DNA of 64,000 bases from Pelobacter seleniigenes DSM 18267 (GTDB taxonomy: Bacteria; Desulfobacterota; Desulfuromonadia; Desulfuromonadales; Geopsychrobacteraceae), in assembly GCF_000711225.1 (NCBI RefSeq), contig NZ_JOMG01000004.1, forward strand, positions 62,001-126,000, written 5' to 3'. The stretch's first letter is position 1. Each line of letters starts with the position of its first letter. This document shows positions 8,263-17,122 of this stretch, one piece after another. Under the pieces are notes generated by a model. It was given only the letters and a program-made list of their open reading frames with translations. It ran no database searches and was not told the DNA's origin. A program made the translations under genes and the position numbers.

Positions 8263-9501
8263 TCAGCGAACCAGAGAAATTCCCACCCGTATCGCTTCCG
8301 TCCGGTCGCGGTAGTTGATCAGGCTTTCAGCCAGCGCATTGCTGTATTGGATATGAAAATAAATGTCCAGGTTGTTCTTTAGCAACCGCGATATCGGATA
8401 GCTTAAATCCGCTTGGAACGAGGTTCCTTTATCGGCAAAGCGAAAGTTGGTTGCCAGCATCAGGCTGTGAGCTCGGCCGATGCGGGTTTCCAGCTCGATA
8501 TGGCCGCGATAATCCGGCAGGTCCGGGTTGGTCTCGTCATCATTGCCGATGTAACTCAGAAATTTGGGGCTGATCATCATTCCCAGCTGGGAAGGCCGAT
8601 GGTAGAAAATGGCCATGGACCGGATATAGGCATAGTTGGTACTGCGGGAGACTGCCCCACCGCGGCCGTTGGATTCGTGCTGGATCCCGGTCTGAATAAA
8701 CAGACCGTCCATCCAGGCTGGTCTGAATTTGAGGTTTGAAGTCAGGTAGAAAAACTCGGGTTGATAGCTGGTGTCCTCAAACGGCGCTGAGGCGGATTGC
8801 AGATCCCAGAAAGAGGTCTGTGTATAGGCGATGTGAAACCCTTCAAGCCAGGGATATTTTTGACTCAGACTGCCACCCGGGTTGAACAGGCGGTAACGGA
8901 AGCTGATCTGAAATTTGCTTTTCTGCGGATTGGTGCCAACCAGAAAGTAGGTTGGCCGATAGGGAGAAAAATTGGCCGCGTACGACTGGTAGAGCGACTC
9001 CAGGTTGCGCAGGGAAAGGTCCTCAGGTTCTTCCTGGTCGGGAGTGATTGTTGCTGTGCCAACGCTTGGCACCGACTGCGGCGCTGCAATCACCATCATG
9101 CCGCCCACCTGGCTGTAACCGGCCAGGCGGTAGCTGATCACCCCGCGCAGGTCGGTCGGTATTTTCACGCTGTACTGCTGCTTGCGAAAAGATCCGGGAG
9201 GCAACTGGATCTGTTCTTCGGCGCTGTCACAGAAGGCGCTCAGTTGCAGCTGACTGCCGTTTGCCGTGCTGACCAGCAATTGCAGCTGGCTTGGCAGAAT
9301 CGTGGTCAGAGCGTCATTTCCTTCGTTGTGGAAATAAACCTCAAGGGGAATGACCGCCCCGGCGGTCGGCTTTTGCTGCGGCAGGGAGATCACCGGAATC
9401 AGGGCCGCGTCGACTCCGGCGCAGAACAGCAGCAGCGTCAAGATGAGTAAACCGATTTGTTTCAGACTGGGGAATACATTGCCGGGTTGGACCATTGGCA
9501 T
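8263..9501 (-). CDS. pldA: Outer-membrane phospholipase A with N-terminal extension
   Basis: PldA hydrolyses phospholipids that reach the outer leaflet of the outer membrane. The 412-aa product has a signal peptide (~1-32), a beta-rich extra domain (~35-145), a short linker, then the 12-strand barrel (~170-412). The barrel carries the typical YTQTSFWDL and, in QHESNGRGG, the catalytic His275 and Ser277; Arg280 and Asn289 keep the exact spacing of H142, S144, R147 and N156 in E. coli OMPLA. The barrel ends in Arg rather than Phe. It lies downstream of the MarC gene on the same strand. Confidence 0.93.
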   Translation of the reverse strand: MPMVQPGNVFPSLKQIGLLILTLLLFCAGVDAALIPVISLPQQKPTAGAVIPLEVYFHNEGNDALTTILPSQLQLLVSTANGSQLQLSAFCDSAEEQIQLPPGSFRKQQYSVKIPTDLRGVISYRLAGYSQVGGMMVIAAPQSVPSVGTATITPDQEEPEDLSLRNLESLYQSYAANFSPYRPTYFLVGTNPQKSKFQISFRYRLFNPGGSLSQKYPWLEGFHIAYTQTSFWDLQSASAPFEDTSYQPEFFYLTSNLKFRPAWMDGLFIQTGIQHESNGRGGAVSRSTNYAYIRSMAIFYHRPSQLGMMISPKFLSYIGNDDETNPDLPDYRGHIELETRIGRAHSLMLATNFRFADKGTSFQADLSYPISRLLKNNLDIYFHIQYSNALAESLINYRDRTEAIRVGISLVR

Positions 9502-9611
9502 ACCTGTCAGGGTCGCTGGTTGTCAGCCGGAAACGGTGGATGACAACGGTTACGTTCTTTGCTTGGAGCTGGGGCGAACGAGCTGTTTCCGATCAAAGCC
9601 AGCCGGGAATT

Positions 9612-10253
9612 CTATAAAACTGCCTGCTGTAGAAGCCCACTCTGGGCGATTCCATCGATCATGAATTGAACTGCCAGTGCGGTGAGCAGGACTCCGAAGA
9701 TGCGGCTGATAACGTGCATCCCGGTGACCCCGAACAGGCGCTGCACCCGGGCCGCAGCCAGCAACAGCAATAAGCAGATCAGCAGCACGGCGAGGAGCAT
9801 GGCAATGACGATCATTTCCGAGATCAGTTCCCCGCCTGCTTCGGCCATCAGCAGGATTGCCGCACCCATGGCTCCGGGACCGGCAATCAGCGGGGTGGCC
9901 AGTGGAAAGACGGAAATATCCTGTTTACCGGCCGCCTCAGTGGTTTCTTCATCAGTGGTGCCCGTCCCGCCCGAGGGGCGGGCGAAAACCATATCAATGC
10001 CAATGAGCAGCAGCAGAATCCCACCCGCAATCCTTAACGCCGCCAGGGAAATGCCGAGACTCTGGAGCAGGAACTCGCCGGCAAAAGCGAACAGAAGTAA
10101 CAAAAATGCGGCAATGCTGGTGCCCCGAACCGCCATGCGCCGCCGGTGGCGAGGGGACGCGCCAGCGGTCATGGCGGCAAAGACTGCGGCCACATCCAAT
10201 GGGCCTATGGTGGCAAAAAAAGTCGTAAATGCGACAGTGGCTGTTTCAAACAT
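9612..10253 (-). CDS. MarC family integral membrane protein
   Basis: A 213-aa protein with about six transmembrane segments and the MarC/UPF0056 pattern: FFATIGPLDVAAVF near the N terminus, RIAGGILLLLIGIDM in the middle, and PLATPLIAGPGAMGAAI after a hydrophilic loop (~95-115). The function is unknown. The MarC name comes from its former, now discounted, link to antibiotic resistance. It sits 110 bases before pldA and after the phosphatase gene, all on the minus strand. Confidence 0.92.
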   Translation of the reverse strand: MFETATVAFTTFFATIGPLDVAAVFAAMTAGASPRHRRRMAVRGTSIAAFLLLLFAFAGEFLLQSLGISLAALRIAGGILLLLIGIDMVFARPSGGTGTTDEETTEAAGKQDISVFPLATPLIAGPGAMGAAILLMAEAGGELISEMIVIAMLLAVLLICLLLLLAAARVQRLFGVTGMHVISRIFGVLLTALAVQFMIDGIAQSGLLQQAVL

Positions 10254-10382
10254 CGGGATAATCCTGGTTGGTGAAGAGTTTGCAAACCTGAACTATAGCA
10301 TCATCCGTTCGGTTTTTCCCGGGGATAATTCTTCACCTGGTGTCGATTTGACAGGCCGTGGTGCCATCTGCGTGGGGGCGTT

Positions 10383-12497
10383 TTATTCCGTTGCTTTGAT
10401 GACCATAAGGGTGATGTCGTCATCGATCTGGGCGTCACCCCGGAAACGAGCGATGTCGGCAATGAGCAGATCGGCTAGTTCCGAGGCCGAGCTGTCATGC
10501 TGGCTTTGCAGCAGCAGGTTGACCCGCTCGGCGCCGAACATATCTCCGCTGCTGTTGCGGGTTTCCCAGATTCCGTCTGTACCGACCAGCAGGATATCGC
10601 CTTTTGCAAAGGTGATCCTGGTGGCGGTCACAAAATCGGCCAGTTCGGCGATGCCGAGAGGGATTGCCGAACTGTACAATTCCTTAACCGCCCCGCCCTG
10701 ATAGAGAAATAATGGGGCCTGACCGGCGGACAGCCAATCCAGCGATTTTGACTCGGGGTTGAGCACACCGTAGAACAAGGTCATGAAGTAAGCATCGGCG
10801 GTTCCCCGGTTGAGGTAGCGATTGAGCTCATTGAAGAGCGCGGTTAAATTGGTAGTGTGGTTTTCCACCAGGGAGTGCAGGGCGCCGCGCGCGGTCGCCA
10901 TGACCAGGGCGGAGCCGATGCCGTGGCCCGATACGTCACCGACGGCCAGGCCGATGCCGCCATTGTTCAAGCGGATGAAATCATAATAATCGCCACCGGT
11001 TTCGTCACAGTAGATACTGCGTCCGGCCAGCTCAAAGCCCGGACAGGAGGGGACTTCTCCAGGCAACAGTTGCTGTTGAATCTCCTTGGCCAGCTCCAGG
11101 GATTGCTTCATCTGTTCCCGTTCCGCCAGCCGGCTGCCCAGGCCGTTGAATATTTGTCCCAGGTCTTCCAGTTCGTCACCGGTGGTGATGTTGACGCGGG
11201 CGCTGAAATCCCCTTCCGCCAAGCGATCCGCTGCCTTGGCCAGTTGCATCACCGGGCGGGTGACCTTTTTGGAGCGGACCAGGGCCAGCAGGATGGCGGC
11301 CCCGACCACCACAATGGTCAGGGCCGCACTGATGGTCAGGCCCAGCGAGATCTGCCGGTTAACATAGCTCTCGGCATCATCGGCCTTGGCCAGGATTTTT
11401 TTATAGGGAACAATCAGCAGTGGAAAGGGGTTGTTCCCCTGCCGTGCGCCATAGGCCCAAAGTGCTTTGGTGCCCTGATAGTCAATGTGTCGCACCGCCG
11501 AGACCCCGTTGTTGATATCTTCGCTGACCGCTGCAAAACGGGGCTCGGTCAGGTCAAAATATTCATGCTTAACCGGCATTTTCCAGTCGTGGCCGCGATT
11601 GTTATGGTGGCTGCGCAGGAGAATTTCCAGGGACTGTTGCGGTGCCAGCTGGTCATTGTAAACGAGGACCATGCTCTCGGTGGCTTCGGCCCATTCCGGG
11701 GGGATTGCCCAATCGGTGAAAAACTGGCGGTAGTCGATATCAAGGGCGGTGACTCCGGCCAGGGAGCCGTCCGGGTGGTAGACCGGGGTGGATAAAGTAA
11801 GGATCAGCTGGCCGGTCGTCAGATCGATCAGAATGCTCTGGGTCGGTCCCTTGTTTTGCACTGCATCCCGATACCATTGCCGTTTTCTGGGATCGTAATC
11901 GGCCGGGTAACCGTTTTTACCCGGATAACTCGAATGGACACCCGATGCAAGAGCGGTGTATTGCCAGAGAAACAGATCCGGCTGAATTTGATGCAGAGAG
12001 CGGTAGACTTCGACCATTCCGCTCAAGCGGGCCAGATCATCCGCGACCTGACCGGGGTCGGTTCCGGCCGCCAGAAAAAACACCTGCTGGGAATAGGAGA
12101 TGGGAATGGGGACCGGCTTGCCGTCGGCGTCGTAGCGCAGATGTTTTTGCGACGGCTGCAGGTCGGCAGGTTGGCGCTTCGGAGAGTTGTAGTCGGCTGA
12201 AAAATAGATCGGCGCAGGAGTCTTCGGCGGGGGCTGGGCCAGCTTGCTTTCGACCGCCTGTGCCTGGTTCTGCAGGGTGAGCAGGGCCATGGTGCGGTCA
12301 CGGGTCAGAATGCGTCCGTAATCATCCACCAGCGCATGCAACAACGTCTGGGCATTGTTGTTCAACAAGCTCCTGGTATCCTCCGCCAGTTTGTTGCCGA
12401 AATGGAGGATCGAGATCCGCTGAACCATAAAACTGAGGCTCAGCGGAACCAATGCCACGAGCAAGAGCAAAATCAATAGCCTGGTACGAAATTTCAT
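10383..12497 (-). CDS. Membrane sensor SpoIIE-type serine phosphatase (Cache-HAMP-PP2C)
   Basis: A 704-aa signalling protein. It has an N-terminal membrane segment (~7-27), a large periplasmic double-Cache-like sensor (~40-375, including WYRDAVQNKGPTQS), a second membrane segment (~385-410), a HAMP linker (~412-465) and a PP2C/SpoIIE phosphatase domain (~485-704). The metal-binding motifs GGDYYDF and VGDVSGHG are intact. Such proteins usually dephosphorylate an anti-sigma-factor antagonist in a partner-switching pathway. No antagonist or RsbW-like kinase is next to it, so the target is elsewhere. Confidence 0.92.
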   Translation of the reverse strand: MKFRTRLLILLLLVALVPLSLSFMVQRISILHFGNKLAEDTRSLLNNNAQTLLHALVDDYGRILTRDRTMALLTLQNQAQAVESKLAQPPPKTPAPIYFSADYNSPKRQPADLQPSQKHLRYDADGKPVPIPISYSQQVFFLAAGTDPGQVADDLARLSGMVEVYRSLHQIQPDLFLWQYTALASGVHSSYPGKNGYPADYDPRKRQWYRDAVQNKGPTQSILIDLTTGQLILTLSTPVYHPDGSLAGVTALDIDYRQFFTDWAIPPEWAEATESMVLVYNDQLAPQQSLEILLRSHHNNRGHDWKMPVKHEYFDLTEPRFAAVSEDINNGVSAVRHIDYQGTKALWAYGARQGNNPFPLLIVPYKKILAKADDAESYVNRQISLGLTISAALTIVVVGAAILLALVRSKKVTRPVMQLAKAADRLAEGDFSARVNITTGDELEDLGQIFNGLGSRLAEREQMKQSLELAKEIQQQLLPGEVPSCPGFELAGRSIYCDETGGDYYDFIRLNNGGIGLAVGDVSGHGIGSALVMATARGALHSLVENHTTNLTALFNELNRYLNRGTADAYFMTLFYGVLNPESKSLDWLSAGQAPLFLYQGGAVKELYSSAIPLGIAELADFVTATRITFAKGDILLVGTDGIWETRNSSGDMFGAERVNLLLQSQHDSSASELADLLIADIARFRGDAQIDDDITLMVIKATE

Positions 12498-12581
12498 AGG
12501 GACCTCAACGGCAGCTCCTTGTAATCATAGCAGCTTTGGATCGGAATGAAATCCGTGGGGCTCCCGGAACCGGACCGTTGC

Positions 12582-13745
12582 CTATTCATTCAGCCAGGTT
12601 TGAATGGCTCCTTGCAGATCCTGCCAACCATCACCCAACCGCAGTTCCAGAAAATCCCGCAGCAGGCTGTCAAACATCTGCTCGCCTTCTTCCGTTGCCG
12701 CCAGTTTGGTCAGGAAGGCGGCAACGGCCTCGGCCTGCGGGTCGTCATCGGGCGAACTTTCCGGTTTGATCATCGGCGTCCGATAACTGCCGAATTGAAA
12801 ACGTTCCCCTTTCAAGGTTAACTTCCAGGCGTTGTCTTCGTCATGCTGGAAGTGGAGGGTCGCCTCCTCGATCTGTTTGCCCTGGGTCAACGCGGTTTTG
12901 ACTTCCAGATAGTGATCCTGCGGTCCGGCGACAACGATCTTTTGTACTCCTTCCTGCCCTCCGCCGACCAGCACCAGGCGGTTGTCGAGAAAAGCGGTGA
13001 ACGGCTGTTTCTCCAGCAACGGCCCGGAGGCGCTGACCTGATAGCGCGAATCCGAATTCAGGGTGCGATAAAACAACCAGAGCAGAAAATCATTGCCCAG
13101 CCAGCGATTTGCTTCGATCTGTTCCAGAACACTGTCGGTGGATGCCTGGTTGACCTGTTGCAGGCGTTCCTGCTGGGACTCGGGGAGAATTTTTTCGGCC
13201 CGCGCGAAAGGATGGAGCAATTGCAGGCGCAGTCCCGGAAAGGTCTGGTGAAAAAGCCCCTGGAAACTGTCGATCATGGTCTGCCCCAGGGAGCAGAAGC
13301 GGAGCAGTTGCCGCTCGGTGTCCCAGACCACATCATAAAACGAGGGGCTCGGCAGGGTCTTGACCAGCAGTTGTGAACGGGCACGGTCACGGATCTGCTC
13401 TTTTTCGGCCTTTGGGACATATTTCAGATCAGGTTTTTCCGCCAGAAACTGAGCGCTCAGCCTGCTGATCTGGCGTTTCAAAAGCGCTGCCGGAATGCGT
13501 CTGCGATCCTGGCGCAGGGTGAAACACAGAAAGTGATCATACCAGCATTGGGCGGTGTCGAATTCGCCGTTATCGTAATCGGTCATTTCAACCCAACCGG
13601 TTGCCAGTTCTTCAGCCGAGTTTTCGATGGAGCGGAAACCTTCGGTGCTCAGTTGTTCCGGCAACTCGGTAAATTTTTTCTGTGCATCAAGATTTCCGCT
13701 GACCTGAAAATAGCAAATACTCGCGGAGGAAGCCAGAAAGCCCAT
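12582..13745 (-). CDS. rdgC: RdgC-like recombination-associated protein
   Basis: RdgC is a ring-shaped DNA-binding protein that restrains RecA. The 387-aa product shows the family N terminus (MGFLASSASICYFQV; ENSAEELATGWVEM at ~41-54; LRQDRRRIPAALLKR at ~76-90) and the central DTERQLLRFCS. It is longer than E. coli RdgC (~300 aa), with an acidic C-terminal extension (SSPDDDPQAEAVAAFLTKL). It lies in a minus-strand run downstream of the J-domain gene. Confidence 0.82.
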   Translation of the reverse strand: MGFLASSASICYFQVSGNLDAQKKFTELPEQLSTEGFRSIENSAEELATGWVEMTDYDNGEFDTAQCWYDHFLCFTLRQDRRRIPAALLKRQISRLSAQFLAEKPDLKYVPKAEKEQIRDRARSQLLVKTLPSPSFYDVVWDTERQLLRFCSLGQTMIDSFQGLFHQTFPGLRLQLLHPFARAEKILPESQQERLQQVNQASTDSVLEQIEANRWLGNDFLLWLFYRTLNSDSRYQVSASGPLLEKQPFTAFLDNRLVLVGGGQEGVQKIVVAGPQDHYLEVKTALTQGKQIEEATLHFQHDEDNAWKLTLKGERFQFGSYRTPMIKPESSPDDDPQAEAVAAFLTKLAATEEGEQMFDSLLRDFLELRLGDGWQDLQGAIQTWLNE

Positions 13746-13816
13746 GATAACTCCTTAACCTATGAAAAAATTGAAATTTGTAGAATGAGGGATAGCCGGG
13801 GAACTCCCGACAAAAA

Positions 13817-14584
13817 TTACTTGCGATGCCAATAGTAGTGCTGATTGGCGAAACCCTGACCGTAAGTACGGTTATGCTCTGCCTGGCGTTGTACCAGTTG
13901 CTGCATGGTGGTTTCGTCAAAATAGCCCTGCTCGACAAAAAAGAATCCCAGCGGTTTCTGCAAGCTACGTTGGTAAAATAATAAGGTGTTGACCTGTCTT
14001 TGGGTCAGCAGTTCGAGTTGGATTGCCTTCTCGCCGAATTTGCTCAAACCGCTGCGGGTATGCAGGACTTTTCTGACTCCCGCATCATCCAGCCATCCCC
14101 AGCGTTTGGCGATGTCACCAAGGTTCGGACGCTGGCGGCGTTGCCAGATAATTGCCGAAATCAAGGCATCGAAGGGGATGATTTTAAGATGGTACAGAAA
14201 CATTCCGAATTGCAGCGGGCGGGTCGGCAGGGGAATGTTTTGTTGGCTCCATTTTGGTTGCTCCTGCCTGGTCCGGGACGGCTGCGGGCGAACCGTGGAA
14301 TAACTTGAGCTGCTGCGCGTGTCTCGCGCAGTTCTTTGTTTCAAATAATCCTGGACTGTCTGATGTGCCTGATTCAAATCCTGAAATAAACGGTGATGCT
14401 TGGCCTGCAGGGCCGCTGCGGACACGGCAAAACGATCAGGGTGGATGACTTTGGCCTTTTTGCGATATGCCGACCGGGCACCTGCCGGTTGTAGATAGGC
14501 GAGAAACTCTTGACTGAGATTGAGTTCAGGCCCGAAAAGCGTCCGGCACGCGCGAAAAACTTCAGCTTCTGTCACCTGTGGCAT
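13817..14584 (-). CDS. J-domain protein with C-terminal GspE-N-like repeats
   Basis: The 255-aa protein has a J-like domain at ~1-85 with the HPD tripeptide at 48-50, so it can in principle stimulate a DnaK. A basic Ser-rich linker (~95-135) follows. The C-terminal half (~145-255) has two helical repeats of the type 'KFGEKAIQLELLTQRQVN', which resemble the N-terminal domains of type II secretion and pilus ATPases. There is no zinc finger or DnaJ C-terminal domain. I chose the ATG at 14584, which has a GCAGGAA ribosome binding site, over one at 14605. The role is unknown. Confidence 0.7.
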   Translation of the reverse strand: MPQVTEAEVFRACRTLFGPELNLSQEFLAYLQPAGARSAYRKKAKVIHPDRFAVSAAALQAKHHRLFQDLNQAHQTVQDYLKQRTARDTRSSSSYSTVRPQPSRTRQEQPKWSQQNIPLPTRPLQFGMFLYHLKIIPFDALISAIIWQRRQRPNLGDIAKRWGWLDDAGVRKVLHTRSGLSKFGEKAIQLELLTQRQVNTLLFYQRSLQKPLGFFFVEQGYFDETTMQQLVQRQAEHNRTYGQGFANQHYYWHRK

Positions 14585-14693
14585 GAAATGGTTCCTGCAG
14601 ATCAAGTAGTCCGATGGGGCTGTAAAGCGATGCTTTTTTATAGCTTAGAATATAGGCGCTGACAAGCAAGAAGAGATCGTTATTTCAGGAGGC

Positions 14694-15395
14694 TTATTTT
14701 GGTTTTTGACTGTTGATGAAATCCTCGATCCGCTGCTGATCATCGCACAGAATATTGATGAAGCGCATCCCCGCAGTCATTGCGGTTTCGTCCTGCATGC
14801 AGGTCCAGACGATTTCAGCGATTGTGCAGACCGGCGGTTTTCCGTCATCAAGGGCGATCAGGATAAGACAGAGTTCCCCTTGGTTGGCAGGCGGTTTGAT
14901 GGTCAGGCGAATCCCGCCCGAGCTGATATTGACGCGGGTTTTGCGGAACCCATCAAAAACCAGCGGCGCCTCCGGGCTGGAAAGGACTTCGAGGTTTTTC
15001 TCCCAGATACCACGCATGGTCTGCAGGGTTTTGGCCGCTCTGCTGAAACGGATTCCCAGGGAGCAGTCGTAGCGCTGGCTGATCCGGCGTTGGAACATTT
15101 CCAACTCCGGCTCCAGTTTCAGGGCAAAACGGCTGGTACCGATCTTTTTAAAGAACCGCCCTTTGGCCCGGACTCCTAAGCCCAGGGCATCGGTTGTGAT
15201 TTCAAACTCATGGCCGGCTTCAAAGGGATATTGGTTGTCGGCATCCTCACCGTAGGGGAGGGTGAGGATGAGAGTATCACTTTCCGATGCGACCACTGTG
15301 GCGGAAATCAGTTCGGTGCGACCGTCCTGTCTGGTTTTATTCAGAACCCGCAGCAGCAGTTGCTGGCCAGATTTAAAATATCGTTGGAATTTCAT
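14694..15395 (-). CDS. PilZ domain protein, probable c-di-GMP receptor
   Basis: PilZ domains bind cyclic di-GMP. The product (233 aa from the ATG at 15395) has an N-terminal YcgR-like domain (~1-100) and a PilZ domain (~102-225). Both binding motifs are intact: RISQR (Arg104, Arg108) and NISSGG (Asn156, Ser158, Gly161). The frame stays open to a TTG at 15476, so the start is uncertain; no good ribosome binding site is seen at either. It heads the minus-strand series toward the J-domain gene and is divergent from the methyltransferase gene at 15599. Confidence 0.85.
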   Translation of the reverse strand: MKFQRYFKSGQQLLLRVLNKTRQDGRTELISATVVASESDTLILTLPYGEDADNQYPFEAGHEFEITTDALGLGVRAKGRFFKKIGTSRFALKLEPELEMFQRRISQRYDCSLGIRFSRAAKTLQTMRGIWEKNLEVLSSPEAPLVFDGFRKTRVNISSGGIRLTIKPPANQGELCLILIALDDGKPPVCTIAEIVWTCMQDETAMTAGMRFINILCDDQQRIEDFINSQKPK

Positions 15396-15598
15396 TGCGA
15401 GAAACCAGTCTGATAATTTCTGTAGGCATTCAATCCTATCTTCGATAGTATATTTGATTTTAAGTGGTAAGAACAAACTAATAATTAATTTTAATGGATT
15501 TGCCAGAAGTGCCGGCCCCGCTTTCCGGGCTTAGCAGGGCAGGATTCTAATATGATTCGCGCTGACTGGATGAACTTTTGCAATGCTTGGAGCGACTG

Positions 15599-16708
15599 GT
15601 GGTCCCCAAAGAGAATCTGTATTTTGCAATTATAGCTCCCGGTTTTGAGCCGATCTGCGCTGGTGAACTCAGTGCGCTCGGGATCGTACCGGAGCAGATA
15701 GAACCGGGAGGGGTCAGCTTTCGTGGCGGACTGCGCGAACTTTACCTGGCCAATCTCTGGCTGCGTAGCGCCTCGCGGATTCTGGTCCGTCTTGGTGATT
15801 TGACCGCGCGCGATTTTCCGACCCTCTATCAGCGCCTGGTGCGTCTCCCCTGGGGGCGTTTTGTCAAGCCCGGCCAGGCCTGTGACTTCAAGGTTTCCTG
15901 CCGAAATTCACGACTGACCCATAGCGGTCGCATCGCCGACACCTGCCGTGAGGCCATGGCCAAGGCCCTGGGGGGCTCCTGCCAGGAGGCCGAGGCACGG
16001 TTGGCGGTTTTTATCCGCTTGATCGATGATCGTTGTACGGTTTCCGTGGACAGTTCCGGGGCTTTGCTGCATCGCCGCGGCTATCGGCAGGCTCATGGCG
16101 CGGCTCCACTGCGAGAGACACTGGCGGCCGGCTGTTTGCTGGCCTGCGGCTATGATGGCAGCAGGCCTTTGCTCGACCTGATGACCGGTTCGGGCACCTT
16201 TGCCATCGAGGCTGCGCTGATTGCCCAGAATCGGGCGCCGGGGGCAACCCGGAGCTTTGCCTTTATGGCTTGGCCAAAGTATCGTGCCGGCCTGTGGCAG
16301 CAGCTTCTGGAAGAGGCGCACAGCAAAGCCAGGGTGCGTCCTGCGGCCGCGATTATCGGCGTTGATAACAACCCGAAAGTGCTTGCGGCGGCCCAACTCA
16401 ATCTGGTGCAGAGCGAGCTGCAAGAGGTGGTGGAACTGCGTTGCTGCGATATGCGTGACGTTGAGCCGCCGGCAGCTGACGGGTTGCTGATCTGTAACCC
16501 GCCTTATGGTGAGCGACTGGGGAAGAATGCTTCGCTCAGCGGTTTCTATGCGCAGCTGGGCCAGCTTTACGCGCAGCGCTTCAGCTCCTGGCGGGGTGCA
16601 ATCCTGTGTCCCGACAACCGGTTGATCCGTGCCTCGGGAATAGCTTGGGAGACTCTCCTGCAAACCGTCAATGGCGGTATCAAGGTTTCGCTCTTTGGCA
16701 AGCGTTAA
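15599..16708 (+). CDS. THUMP-domain RNA methyltransferase (RlmL N-terminal / YpsC type)
   Basis: This is a predicted S-adenosylmethionine-dependent N2-guanosine methyltransferase acting on 23S rRNA. The 369-aa product has a ferredoxin-like and THUMP N-terminal half (~1-155) and a Rossmann methyltransferase half with LLDLMTGSGTFAIEAAL and the catalytic CNPPYGERL. GTG 15599 is preferred because GGAG lies six bases before it; the frame stays open to a TTG at 15578. E. coli RlmL fuses this unit to RlmK; here the RlmK half is absent, as in many bacteria. Confidence 0.88.
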   Translation: MVPKENLYFAIIAPGFEPICAGELSALGIVPEQIEPGGVSFRGGLRELYLANLWLRSASRILVRLGDLTARDFPTLYQRLVRLPWGRFVKPGQACDFKVSCRNSRLTHSGRIADTCREAMAKALGGSCQEAEARLAVFIRLIDDRCTVSVDSSGALLHRRGYRQAHGAAPLRETLAAGCLLACGYDGSRPLLDLMTGSGTFAIEAALIAQNRAPGATRSFAFMAWPKYRAGLWQQLLEEAHSKARVRPAAAIIGVDNNPKVLAAAQLNLVQSELQEVVELRCCDMRDVEPPAADGLLICNPPYGERLGKNASLSGFYAQLGQLYAQRFSSWRGAILCPDNRLIRASGIAWETLLQTVNGGIKVSLFGKR

Positions 16709-16736
16709 TCCGGACGGCGGGGGACGGTATTTTTGC

Positions 16737-16765
16737 TTGACATTGTCGATGAAGACAGGTATAAA
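16737..16765 (+). promoter_or_regulatory. Sigma-70 promoter of rpsU
   Basis: TTGACA at 16737-16742, a 17-base spacer, then TATAAA at 16760-16765. This is one base from full consensus and leads into the rpsU leader of about 45 bases. Confidence 0.8.
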
Positions 16766-16812
16766 CGCGGGCTCTTGCACCTGATGCAAAGATTTAAGGG
16801 AAAGCGGGGTGA

Positions 16813-17016
16813 TTGTCCGTGGAAATCACTGTCATTGACGGGAACGTCGAAAAGGCGATTAAAGTCCTCAAGCGCAAATTGCAGCAGGAAGGCCTTTTTC
16901 GTGAAATGAAACAGCGTAAATTTTACGAAAAGCCGAGCATCAAGCGTAAGCGCAAAGAGAAAGAAGCTCAGCGCCGCCTGCGCAAGAAAATGCGCGCCAT
17001 GAAGCGCTTCAGCTAA
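16813..17016 (+). CDS. rpsU: 30S ribosomal protein S21
   Basis: S21 is a small basic protein of the 30S subunit involved in initiation. The 67-aa product shows the family core EKAIKVLKRKLQQEGLFREM and FYEKPSIKRKRK, with a strongly basic C terminus. There is no ATG at the expected position. Translation starts at TTG 16813, or at GTG 16819, which is better spaced from the GCGGGG ribosome binding site at 16804-16809. It is a single-gene unit with its own near-consensus promoter and a strong terminator. Confidence 0.95.
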   Translation: MSVEITVIDGNVEKAIKVLKRKLQQEGLFREMKQRKFYEKPSIKRKRKEKEAQRRLRKKMRAMKRFS

Positions 17017-17026
17017 ACGCAATTCA

Positions 17027-17058
17027 AAAGCCGATCCGGATTCCGGGTCGGCTTTTTA
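17027..17058 (+). terminator. rpsU: Rho-independent terminator of rpsU
   Basis: AAAAGCCGA pairs with TCGGCTTTT, with extra TCCGG/CCGGG pairing inside and a T run at the end. Confidence 0.88.
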
Positions 17059-17122
17059 TGTGCCGGTCAGGTCTCTGTCGGCACTTTGCAAAGTGCCGAC
17101 CTTTGTTTGTGACGACCGCCAG

